Shown one piece after another: positions 1 to 5,899 of a DNA stretch of 7,150 nucleotides; the stretch's first letter is position 1, and every line of letters starts with the position of its first letter. The stretch covers positions 1 to 7,150 of the forward strand of contig JAPLSR010000078.1 in NCBI GenBank assembly GCA_026398545.1. The letters are read 5' to 3'. Both the position numbers and the translations under genes were made by a program. Under the pieces are notes generated by a model. That model did no database searches. It worked only from the letters and a program-made list of their open reading frames with translations, and was not told where the DNA came from. Source of the DNA: Candidatus Sumerlaeota bacterium. GTDB lineage: Bacteria > Sumerlaeota > Sumerlaeia > MWCT01.

Positions 1-1564
1 GAGACATTGGAAGAAGTTCAAAGGCGATTACCAGACCGATGTAAATCAGGCTGAGGATGACATTCATGGTGCCGCCGAATCCATTGGCGATGCGGGCGGG
101 ATTATCCTCCTTGAAATCGGGCGAGATTGCGCCCAGCCCCACTGACAGGCTCGTCAGGCCAAAACTCATGATTAGTATCGTCAGGGCGGAAATGACCCGC
201 ATCACCACATCCACCTTGAGAATGGAATTTGAAAAGAGCATCATTCCCTCCGCCATGACAAGCGCCGAGAGGGCGCTCAGCCAGTATTTTTCCCACACTA
301 TGCGGCAGCGGTCCATCGGCGCAAGACCGATAAGCCAGAATTGCCTCCCCTCTAAGGAAAGCATGGGATAGATGAAGCGGGTGGTGATGATGGAAAGGAT
401 GAAACAAGTTGCGCCCAGATTGAAGAAGGAGAGGAGCATCTGCCAGCGGGGCAGGAAGATGTTGATAGCGCCGGCATAGCGGGCGGCACTGCGCAGATTG
501 GCAATGTAAATGAACAGCAACCCGAAGAGGATGATAATCTGTGTCCACTGTGCAGGGTCGCGCCAGAAGGTCTTTATGTCCTTCACCACAAGGGCGCGTG
601 TCTGGGACGGCAGGAAACGCAAGGGCTTCTCCACCCAGTTAAGGAGGGAAAATCTCCCCCCCGCCATGCTTTGCGATGCGGACTCCTTCGACAGGCACCA
701 ACCCCTGTAATAAAGACGCGGCGCCATCCACCAGCATACCAGGAGAAACATCAGCGCCGAGGAGAGGAGGACGCAGAACCAGTAGAACCACACCCATACC
801 TCCCCCCTTCCCGCATGGATAATGCCCTGCGTGAGCCAGTAATTCGGCAGAACAGGGTCATTGCCCACGCGCAAAAAGTTCATGATATCGCCGACATTCT
901 TCACATCGGTCAGGCTGAAGATGCGCCGGAACCCTAAAATGCGCACCGTCAGGGTGGTGGCAAGAATAGTCCCTCCGGCAAGGACAATTGAGATGAGCCG
1001 CGTCTTTCTCGCTGGAAGATACGCCGAAATCAGCATGGTGATAATTGCGCCGAGAGCGCCCGGCAGAAGCAAGAACGGCACAACCATAAGGATGGTCAGT
1101 GGATAATATGACCAGGGCACATGCCCCGCAGCGCCGTATGCCATGAAAATGGGCAATGCCAGAATGGCAAACGCCCAGGAACTGTAAATTATGGATTCCA
1201 CCAGCTTCACTACAAACAGGTTGCGATACATAATGGGGAGGGACATGTAAAAATCCAGTTCCCGTGAGATGTAGGTGGTTGAAAGGGTGATGATGATATT
1301 GGAAAAAACAAGCATGGAGAAGAACGCCAGAAATATCATCCCTATCAGGTAGTTCAGGAGGTCGGCGCCGAAGGGCTGGAGACCCTCGGAGAGGAGAAAA
1401 TCAAACAGGACATAAAAGAAGGCGGTGCCTCCGCCAACGAGCAGAAACACTACCCCCAGACCCATCAGGATATGAATCCAAATATGCCGTCTCATGTCCT
1501 GAATGTAATTATTTATTATCTTCTGCTTGGCGCTGAAGATGATTTTAACCGGTGTTGAAGCCAT
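1..1564 (-). CDS. ABC transporter permease, large polytopic subunit (3' end outside window)
   Basis: Translating the minus strand from the ATG at 1562-1564 gives 521 uninterrupted residues to the left edge, so the C-terminus is missing. The protein is very hydrophobic. Likely membrane segments lie near residues 29-58, 69-95, 124-144, 153-183, 190-208, 257-281, 342-357, 375-402, 428-448, 456-480 and 500-519. A polar stretch near 285-340 containing VVKDIKTFWRDP separates two membrane halves. A late segment, GLGAISPDFKEDNP (476-489) followed by GFGGT, resembles the conserved end of the 'putative ABC exporter' permeases that I associate with Pfam ABC_tran_2. The gene starts 30 bases after the stop of the ATPase gene. 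Its ribosome binding site is only a purine-rich run (GAAGAGAAAGAA), so translation may depend partly on coupling. Role: membrane channel of an ABC exporter. The pairing with the ATPase is well supported; the substrate is unknown. Confidence 0.88.
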   Translation of the reverse strand, partial: MASTPVKIIFSAKQKIINNYIQDMRRHIWIHILMGLGVVFLLVGGGTAFFYVLFDFLLSEGLQPFGADLLNYLIGMIFLAFFSMLVFSNIIITLSTTYISRELDFYMSLPIMYRNLFVVKLVESIIYSSWAFAILALPIFMAYGAAGHVPWSYYPLTILMVVPFLLLPGALGAIITMLISAYLPARKTRLISIVLAGGTILATTLTVRILGFRRIFSLTDVKNVGDIMNFLRVGNDPVLPNYWLTQGIIHAGRGEVWVWFYWFCVLLSSALMFLLVCWWMAPRLYYRGWCLSKESASQSMAGGRFSLLNWVEKPLRFLPSQTRALVVKDIKTFWRDPAQWTQIIILFGLLFIYIANLRSAARYAGAINIFLPRWQMLLSFFNLGATCFILSIITTRFIYPMLSLEGRQFWLIGLAPMDRCRIVWEKYWLSALSALVMAEGMMLFSNSILKVDVVMRVISALTILIMSFGLTSLSVGLGAISPDFKEDNPARIANGFGGTMNVILSLIYIGLVIAFELLPMS

Positions 1565-1594
1565 TTCTTTCTCTTCACTATAATTACAGGTAGT

Positions 1595-2338
1595 TCAATC
1601 CGAAATCTCACTTCCCGTGAGCTCGAGAAATAGTTCTTCCAGATTGCCCTCCTTGTGCGCAAAGGAGCGCATCTCATCGAGCGTTCCATGAAAAATGAGA
1701 GAACCTTTGTGTATCAACCCGATACGGTCTGCCACCTCCTCCGCCACAGATAAGGCGTGTGTGGAGAGAAAAACCGCGGCGCCTTTCTTTGCCCAATCGC
1801 GGAAGAGTCCCTTGACAACCCTCATGCTCTGCGGGTCAAGCCCAACCATTGGCTCATCCACAATGATAATCCTCGGGTCGTGGAGGAGGGAGATGGACAT
1901 TATAAGTTTCTGCTTCATACCGTGGGAGTAATTTTCAATCAGTTTATCCCGCGCGCTCATCAGACCGAATAGATTGAAATAGTATTCCATCTTTTCATCC
2001 TGGTCTTTGCTCGGCACCCAGAAAAGGTCGCCGATGAAATGGAAAAATTCCGCTCCGGAGAGCTTTTCATACACATAAGGATGGTCGGGGATGTAACCGA
2101 TGAGGCGCTTTGCTTCGAAGGGTTGTTTCTGGATATCAAAACCGCCGAGGATGGCGCGTCCGCGTGTCGGTCGCAGAAGCCCGGTCATGACCTTGATGGT
2201 TGTGGTTTTGCCCGCACCATTCGGTCCCAGGAAGGCAAATACCTCACCCGCCGGAACAGAGAGGGTAAGGTCTCTGACAGCGCAGACCTCCTCAAAACAT
2301 TTAGTCAGGTTCTCAAGCACAATCATGCCGTCTACCAT
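1595..2338 (-). CDS. ABC transporter ATP-binding protein
   Basis: This 247-residue cytoplasmic nucleotide-binding subunit should hydrolyse ATP to power the adjacent permease. Visible motifs in order are Walker A GPNGAGKTT (38-46), Q-loop region IGYIPDHP (80-87), signature YSHGMKQKL (137-145), Walker B IIIVDEP (157-163), D-loop GLDP (166-169) and switch histidine H194 in STHA. The length is typical of a single ABC domain of the ABC-2 / CcmA-like class. Two oddities are an aspartate (D85) where the Q-loop glutamine normally sits, and SHGMK in place of LSGGQ. Both occur, to my knowledge, in homologues that begin this region 'PDEP', so they are probably a subfamily trait and not decay. The ATG at 2338 has GAGGGG seven bases upstream; a second in-frame ATG four codons later is less well placed. 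It is the middle gene of the operon. Confidence 0.96.
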   Translation of the reverse strand: MVDGMIVLENLTKCFEEVCAVRDLTLSVPAGEVFAFLGPNGAGKTTTIKVMTGLLRPTRGRAILGGFDIQKQPFEAKRLIGYIPDHPYVYEKLSGAEFFHFIGDLFWVPSKDQDEKMEYYFNLFGLMSARDKLIENYSHGMKQKLIMSISLLHDPRIIIVDEPMVGLDPQSMRVVKGLFRDWAKKGAAVFLSTHALSVAEEVADRIGLIHKGSLIFHGTLDEMRSFAHKEGNLEELFLELTGSEISD

Positions 2339-2363
2339 TTTTCAACCCCTCGTCTGTTTATCC

Positions 2364-3293
2364 TTACTTCTTCTCCACATTATCACGCGATTTCATCATA
2401 TCCTGCAACAGAAACTGGAGACCGCCCTCGCCTCCGCCTGCCGTGGACTCCCTCCCCAGAAAATCACGGATGGATAATTCACCCGGGAGCGGAACAGGGT
2501 CGGCGAACTCCCTGTGACGGGCGATAATCTCATCCTTTTCCGCGCGCTTCATCATCACATCGGGCAAAAGCTCCCGCATAAGCGTGCGACCCTCATTATC
2601 CAGCCATACAACACTAACATACTTGTTAAGTGTTGTCTCCACACGGAATGCGCTGTATCTTTTTTCGCCAAGGATGATGGATTCCATTCGCACTACCCGC
2701 ACCTCTGCCATTCCACCGCCTGAGCTCCAGACCGGGTCATAGACGGGTATTTGATACACCCTGCCCACCTTGAGTTCCAGACTTCGCCCCAGTGTTGAAC
2801 GGACTGCCTCCAGAAGCGAGGGGGGACTCTCCAGTTCCAGCGCCCCCACCATATCACGCCCCCCGCCCTTGATACGGTAAAGGAGCCTTCCTTTGTAAAG
2901 AAGCCCGCTCATTGTCCAATCATTCCCGCCCGCGGTGATTTTCGCCAGAAAACGCATGAGAACAAAGGCATCATCAAGCTCCGCACCCAGAGCCATGTTG
3001 ACTTTGGCGCTGAAACTCATCACCTTGAACTCCATAATGAGACGGGATGTGAGATAATATACCTGCCCTTCATTATCACGTCTGATTGCCGTTGTCATCG
3101 CCCCGATAGGCAAGCCTTTGAAATAAATGCCCATCCATTCCTCATAATCCTTCCAGTTGGCGGCGAGGAGGGCGGGTGCGACCTCCGAAGGGACGGTCTT
3201 TGCCGCATGCGAAAACAGGCGGTCCCTGACCAGTGTGAACATCATGACCAGCCAGAAAATGACAATTGCCGCACTGATAATCTTGAACTTCAT
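2364..3293 (-). CDS. Membrane-anchored extracytoplasmic protein, first gene of ABC operon
   Basis: The 309-residue protein has one N-terminal hydrophobic segment (about residues 5-22, IISAAIVIFWLVMMFTLV) after a short basic start. This predicts a signal anchor with the rest outside the cytoplasm. The remainder looks like mixed beta structure: WMGIYFKGLPIGAM (53-66), a MEFKV strand (87-91), VGRVYQIPVYDP (176-187) and VVWLDNEGRTLMREL (228-242). From memory this resembles the beta-rich N-terminal part of transglutaminase-like proteins in planctomycetes and deltaproteobacteria ('G..IG' near the start, 'vWID.dGrvl' near the end). No Cys-His-Asp transglutaminase core follows. The tail has a glycine patch (287-291). 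The start is forced: an in-frame TAG lies nine bases upstream, and later ATGs would remove the anchor. GAGGGG sits just one base before the ATG, which is unusually close. It probably works with the exporter; the function is unknown. Confidence 0.85.
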   Translation of the reverse strand: MKFKIISAAIVIFWLVMMFTLVRDRLFSHAAKTVPSEVAPALLAANWKDYEEWMGIYFKGLPIGAMTTAIRRDNEGQVYYLTSRLIMEFKVMSFSAKVNMALGAELDDAFVLMRFLAKITAGGNDWTMSGLLYKGRLLYRIKGGGRDMVGALELESPPSLLEAVRSTLGRSLELKVGRVYQIPVYDPVWSSGGGMAEVRVVRMESIILGEKRYSAFRVETTLNKYVSVVWLDNEGRTLMRELLPDVMMKRAEKDEIIARHREFADPVPLPGELSIRDFLGRESTAGGGEGGLQFLLQDMMKSRDNVEKK

Positions 3294-3317
3294 TCCCCTC
3301 TATCCCGGCAACATGTG

Positions 3318-3346
3318 AAAAATCGGGCTTAAAAAAGGTTCAGCCC
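3318..3346 (-). other. Weak attenuator-like hairpin in the ABC operon leader
   Basis: Read on the minus strand, GGGCT (3342-3346) can pair with AGCCC (3325-3329) across a 12-base T-rich loop. A run of five T follows at 3318-3322. This has the form of a weak intrinsic terminator inside the predicted leader of the 2364-3293 gene. The stem is only five pairs and the loop is long, so it could be chance. If real, it would reduce read-through into the ABC operon. Confidence 0.2.
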
Positions 3347-3369
3347 TCGCCTCATCCATGTGAAATTTA

Positions 3370-3399
3370 ATTATTATCACTGCTATCGGGGCATGTCCA
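3370..3399 (-). promoter_or_regulatory. Candidate promoter of the ABC operon
   Basis: On the minus strand, TGGACA (complement of 3394-3399) matches the -35 consensus at five of six bases. AATAAT (complement of 3370-3375) matches the -10 consensus at five of six, with an 18-base spacer. An overlapping alternative is TTGGAC with GATAAT and a 16-base spacer. Transcription would begin near 3363, giving a leader of about 70 bases before the 3293 start codon. The match is by eye to the housekeeping sigma consensus. Confidence 0.4.
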
Positions 3400-3415
3400 A
3401 TTCATTTTATAAAAC

Positions 3416-3521
3416 CATGTGCGGACTCTTTCCAAACACACAATTATCTTGAAAAAACAAAATGGGACAGGGGATATCTGGTTCATCCGTAGTGTATGGT
3501 GCTGAAAAATGTCCGCACATG
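3416..3521 (+). repeat. Exact 11-base inverted repeat bracketing the trpC leader
   Basis: CATGTGCGGAC at 3416-3426 is the exact reverse complement of GTCCGCACATG at 3511-3521; 84 bases lie between the arms. Inside them a second pairing is possible between CCAAACAC (3432-3439) and GTGTATGG (3492-3499), seven of eight pairs. Together these could fold as a long stem in the RNA upstream of trpC, leaving the GGTGGTG ribosome binding site (3537-3543) just outside. A TATAAA at 3408-3413 would place a transcript start near the left arm, but no good -35 box accompanies it. The arms could equally be paired DNA sites for a regulator. No known riboswitch class was recognised. Confidence 0.55.
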
Positions 3522-3551
3522 TATTGCCCTGAACCCGGTGGTGTCTCATGA
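3462..3551 (+). CDS. Possible 29-codon leader ORF coupled to trpC
   Basis: An ATG at 3462 opens a 29-codon frame (MGQGISGSSVVYGAEKCPHM, then nine more residues). Its TGA at 3549-3551 overlaps the trpC ATG at 3548 as ATGA, the classic arrangement for translational coupling. The right arm of the inverted repeat lies within it, so a ribosome here would open the stem. Against it being real: there is no clear Shine-Dalgarno sequence before the ATG, the peptide has no tryptophan codon as a classic trp leader peptide would, and a frame this short can arise by chance. Two cysteines lie near its end (CPHMYC). Confidence 0.25.
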   Translation: MGQGISGSSVVYGAEKCPHMYCPEPGGVS

Positions 3552-4324
3552 TTCTGGATGAAATTCTGGCATATAAGAAGGAATTTGTGGCGGAGGCGAA
3601 GAGGAGGGTTCCGCTGGAGGAGGTTCAGTCCGCCGCCGGCGCCGCACCCGCAGCGAGACCATTCATCAGGGCGCTTCAGCCATCAGCCGCCGGCATCCGT
3701 GTTATTGCGGAAATTAAAAAGGCATCGCCGTCACAGGGAATCATCCGACCAGATTTTGACCCGGTCTTTATCGCCCGACGGTATGAGGAATGCGGTGCAG
3801 CGGCAGTCTCAGTCCTGACGGATGAAAAATATTTTGCAGGCTCGCTGGAACACCTGCGTGCGGTGAGGGCATCCGTCTCGCTTCCCGTATTGCGCAAGGA
3901 ATTCATCATTGATGAATATCAGGTCTGGGAGGCGCGCGCCGCTGGCGCCGATGCCATACTTCTCATCGCTGCAATCCTGAGCGATGCCGAGCTTGGGGCT
4001 TTTCACGCCCTCTCGCAAAAAATGGGCATGGCATCTCTTGTGGAGATTCACACGGAGGTGGAACTGCGCCGCGCACTGAAGATTAATCCGCGCCTCATCG
4101 GCATCAATAACCGCAATCTCGGCGATTTCTCTGTGGACATCCACCAGAGCGCGCGTTTGCGCCCCCTGATTCCCGAAGGCATCTGTGTGGTCAGCGAAAG
4201 CGGAATTACAACCCCGTCCGATGTGGCGTTTCTCAAGAGCCTCGGCATTCATGCAGTTCTGGTTGGTGAAATTCTGATGCGCGCCCACGACCCGGGTCTT
4301 GCGCTGAAGGCATTGATACAATGA
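3548..4324 (+). CDS. trpC: Indole-3-glycerol phosphate synthase
   Basis: TrpC closes the pyrrole ring in tryptophan synthesis, converting carboxyphenylamino-deoxyribulose phosphate to indole-3-glycerol phosphate with loss of CO2 and water, in the cytoplasm. The 258-residue length is normal for the single-domain TIM barrel. All residues known from the Sulfolobus enzyme appear in order: E55 and K57 in AEIKKASPS, K117 in LRKEF, E166 in LVEIH, N187 and R189 in INNRN, and E217-S218 in VSESGI. From K117 onward the offset from Sulfolobus numbering is a constant seven. Phosphate-binding segments VSESG and LVGEILM are intact. The ATG at 3548 follows GGTGGTG at 3537-3543, and the N-terminal ILDEILAYKKE is typical of the family. 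No trpF fusion and no trp neighbour is present; flanking genes are unrelated. Regulation may act through the inverted repeat and small ORF just upstream. Confidence 0.98.
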   Translation: MILDEILAYKKEFVAEAKRRVPLEEVQSAAGAAPAARPFIRALQPSAAGIRVIAEIKKASPSQGIIRPDFDPVFIARRYEECGAAAVSVLTDEKYFAGSLEHLRAVRASVSLPVLRKEFIIDEYQVWEARAAGADAILLIAAILSDAELGAFHALSQKMGMASLVEIHTEVELRRALKINPRLIGINNRNLGDFSVDIHQSARLRPLIPEGICVVSESGITTPSDVAFLKSLGIHAVLVGEILMRAHDPGLALKALIQ

Positions 4325-4402
4325 GCCGCCTGCCCCTTTAGCGCAGTGTCAATAGGATAAATAACCCGTGGCGCTTGCCTTTATTCTGACGGCCACATCC
4401 TT

Positions 4403-5212
4403 TTATCTGAAAATGCCCAAAATTCTGCGAAAGATGGTGAAGAAGAGCGATGAGTGGGAAAGGCGCGCAAGGGCGGCGCTGACCTGTTTGTTCTCGGGGT
4501 TTTGCGCCGCTGCCTGCTGATATGACTCCATTGCCTTTGTGAAAAATCCAAGCCTGTGATAGCACTGCCCGAGATGATACCAGAGGTGGTCATTGGCGAC
4601 ATTCAAAACGCATGCCTTCTGAAAATAATCCAGAGCAAGGGTGTATTCTTTTCTTTTAAAATAAATGAGCCCGATGCGCATCGGGATTTGCCATTCATTC
4701 TCACCAGCCAGTTCCATTGCCTTTATGAAACAAAGCGAGGCGTTTTTATTCTCGGCAAGGAGGAGGACATTTCCCCGCGCCACAAAGGAATGCGCCTCCG
4801 CCCCTTTCTGACTGATGGCGTAATCGGATGTGGCAAGGGCGCGCTTATACATCCCGCGATTTGCATACATGACGGCGCGCAAGGAGAGAATAGCGCTATC
4901 CTCCGGGAAGAGCTCCAGCGCACGAGCGCACCAGATATCCGCCTCCTTCAACTGTGCAAGCTCAATCAGGCAGTAAATCTGACCAAGCCAGGGATAATGC
5001 TGCGTGTTATCCGTCTGGATGGCGCGGGAATATAACTGTAACGCATTCTTGAATTCACCGTGGAAAAATGCCTCATCAGCCTCACGTGCATAATAGCTGG
5101 CGTCATAGGACTCCTCTTGACCCTGAGGGCGCTCCTTGACCTTTTTTTCCTGAGTCTTCTGTTTGACCAGAGCATCCTGGGTTTCGCGTTCAAGCCTTGA
5201 AAACCGACCCAT
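4403..5212 (-). CDS. TPR-repeat protein with C-terminal cationic amphipathic helix
   Basis: The 269-residue protein has no signal peptide. It starts with a highly charged, probably coiled-coil segment (residues 3-36, rich in K, E and Q). Six nearly perfect tetratricopeptide repeats follow at about 39-72, 73-106, 107-139, 140-173, 174-207 and 208-241. Canonical positions are visible in WLGQIYCLIELAQLKEA, ARGNVLLL and WYHLGQCYHRLGFFTKAMES. TPR arrays form a superhelix that binds partner proteins. The end (254-269, SSLFFTIFRRILGIFR) is aromatic and arginine-rich, and could lie on a membrane surface. The ATG at 5212 is fixed by an in-frame TAA two codons upstream; no clear Shine-Dalgarno is seen. 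It lies 41 bases after the DUF1257-like gene, so the two are probably co-transcribed and translation may be coupled. Enzymatic function is not expected; the partner is inferred to be the upstream gene product. Confidence 0.92.
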   Translation of the reverse strand: MGRFSRLERETQDALVKQKTQEKKVKERPQGQEESYDASYYAREADEAFFHGEFKNALQLYSRAIQTDNTQHYPWLGQIYCLIELAQLKEADIWCARALELFPEDSAILSLRAVMYANRGMYKRALATSDYAISQKGAEAHSFVARGNVLLLAENKNASLCFIKAMELAGENEWQIPMRIGLIYFKRKEYTLALDYFQKACVLNVANDHLWYHLGQCYHRLGFFTKAMESYQQAAAQNPENKQVSAALARLSHSSLFFTIFRRILGIFR

Positions 5213-5253
5213 ATTTTATCGCATCCGTAGTCCTGGAATGAAAGAGTCTGTGC

Positions 5254-5742
5254 TTAGCTCCACTTGCGTGTATGAAGGATGATGTCGCCGTTTTCGTTGA
5301 CCTCCTCGCCTACGATATGCACGCCGCGAAGGTCAAGTTCCCGGGCGATGCGGTGATGGGCAAACTGCTGGATAATCATGCGGGCAAATTCATCACCCAT
5401 GGCGAGCAATTCGACCATGGTCAGGGATTTCGGTCCTGTGACCTCAACGTGAAACTTGCCGCGGGCATCCTTGCGGAAGGTTAAAATAATAGTCCCCTTT
5501 TTGAAATCGAGCCGTTCTTCCCGACCCAGTTCCTCTGCCACAATATCCGCCATAATCTGCTCAAGTGCGACGTTCACCTTTCGCAGGTTTTTCCTGTCCT
5601 TGTCAATCTCCTTCTGGAGCCAGTCTTTGAGTTTATCGCCCGTTAGTGTCTGAAATCCGAGCGCCCCTGCCGCCGCCATGACAAGAGGCGATAGCATCAC
5701 CCAGCTCCAGCCCAGAATCGGCATAATGATGACAATAGGCAT
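5254..5742 (-). CDS. Membrane-anchored protein with DUF1257-like C-terminal half
   Basis: The 162-residue protein starts at the ATG at 5742, which has GAGAG seven bases upstream. A TTG two codons earlier is open but lies almost on top of that site. Residues 1-30 are hydrophobic (MPIVIIMPILGWSWVMLSPL, then VMAAAGALGF) and suggest a membrane anchor or short hairpin. A charged, coiled-coil-like linker follows (36-65). Residues about 78-161 look like the DUF1257 / Ycf35 family: paired strands (GTIILTFR and KFHVEVTG), then FARMIIQQFAHHRIARE, then VGEEVNENGDIILHTRKW. These parallel the family's 'QRYAHHKV', 'EEEV.EDGSIRLVL' and final 'RW' as I remember them. DUF1257 has no settled biochemical function and often sits near an AAA ATPase, which is absent from this window. 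The gene leads an operon with the TPR gene. The family call is from memory and is moderate; the coding call is strong. Confidence 0.85.
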   Translation of the reverse strand: MPIVIIMPILGWSWVMLSPLVMAAAGALGFQTLTGDKLKDWLQKEIDKDRKNLRKVNVALEQIMADIVAEELGREERLDFKKGTIILTFRKDARGKFHVEVTGPKSLTMVELLAMGDEFARMIIQQFAHHRIARELDLRGVHIVGEEVNENGDIILHTRKWS

Positions 5743-5755
5743 GGGCAATCTCTCT

Positions 5756-5775
5756 TCATTATTTCAAAATAATGA
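5756..5775. promoter_or_regulatory. Exact 20-base palindrome, candidate operator
   Basis: Nine bases, TCATTATTT (5756-5764), are repeated in exact inverted form as AAATAATGA (5767-5775) around a two-base centre CA. The site lies between the start codon at 5742 and the candidate -10 box at 5776-5781, over the predicted transcription start of the DUF1257-like/TPR operon. This is where a repressor operator would sit. A two-base loop makes an RNA hairpin less likely than a DNA-binding site. AT-rich composition raises the chance background, but nine exact pairs at this position is notable. Confidence 0.5.
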
Positions 5776-5802
5776 TTTATATCAGACAGATAGTGGCGTC
5801 AA
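5776..5802 (-). promoter_or_regulatory. Candidate promoter of the DUF1257-like/TPR operon
   Basis: On the minus strand TTGACG (complement of 5797-5802) matches the -35 consensus at five of six bases, and TATAAA (complement of 5776-5781) matches the -10 consensus at five of six. The spacer is 15 bases, shorter than the usual 16-18. Transcription would begin near 5769, inside the adjacent palindrome. Confidence 0.4.
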
Positions 5803-5835
5803 GGAGATTTGGCTTCAATTTCCAATAATCAAATA

Positions 5836-5867
5836 TTGACTTTCCCGGAGAAGCATGTAATGATATT
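5836..5867 (+). promoter_or_regulatory. Weak candidate promoter of the pilin gene
   Basis: TTGACT (5836-5841) is a good -35 box, but the nearest reasonable -10, GATATT (5862-5867), is 20 bases away, which is long. A perfect TATAAT at 5873-5878 has no -35 partner and would start transcription at about the AGGAGG ribosome binding site (5883-5888). The region is strongly AT-rich, consistent with a promoter, but the exact boxes are uncertain. Confidence 0.25.
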
Positions 5868-5899
5868 TATATTATAATGTTTAGGAGGAAAAAATAATT

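Noticed and set aside
102..548. 148-codon minus-strand frame within the permease region
   Set aside because: The correct minus-strand frame is the uninterrupted 521-codon hydrophobic permease from 1564; this is a shifted frame of low-complexity His/Leu content.
2039..2527. 162-codon plus-strand frame opposite the ABC ATPase and the start of the ABC operon
   Set aside because: It overlaps the Walker A region of a clear ABC ATPase and spans two minus-strand genes; a codon-bias shadow.
3367..3549. 60-codon minus-strand frame in the divergent intergenic region
   Set aside because: It spans the inverted repeat and the candidate ABC-operon promoter, has no Shine-Dalgarno sequence and no family resemblance.
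3809..4321. 170-codon minus-strand frame opposite trpC
   Set aside because: It lies wholly inside trpC, whose catalytic residues prove the plus strand. The antisense translation has no recognisable motif.
4340..4396. Possible terminator between the convergent trpC and TPR genes (AGCGC 4340-4344 with GCGCT 4371-4375; GTGGC 4368-4372 with GCCAC 4392-4396)
   Set aside because: Each stem is only five pairs with a loop of 19 or more bases, the two overlap, and no T-run follows. The 78-base gap shows no convincing terminator.
4556..5035. 159-codon plus-strand frame opposite the TPR gene
   Set aside because: The minus strand encodes six regular 34-residue TPR units here, so the plus frame is a shadow.
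5795..5850. Sigma-54 promoter for the pilin gene, as many pilin genes have
   Set aside because: No GG followed ten bases later by GC was found; the TTTGGCTTCAATTTCC stretch lacks the -12 GC.
5858..5878. Imperfect AT-rich palindrome just before the pilin ribosome binding site
   Set aside because: Symmetry breaks at several positions and the sequence is nearly all A/T, so chance is a sufficient explanation.
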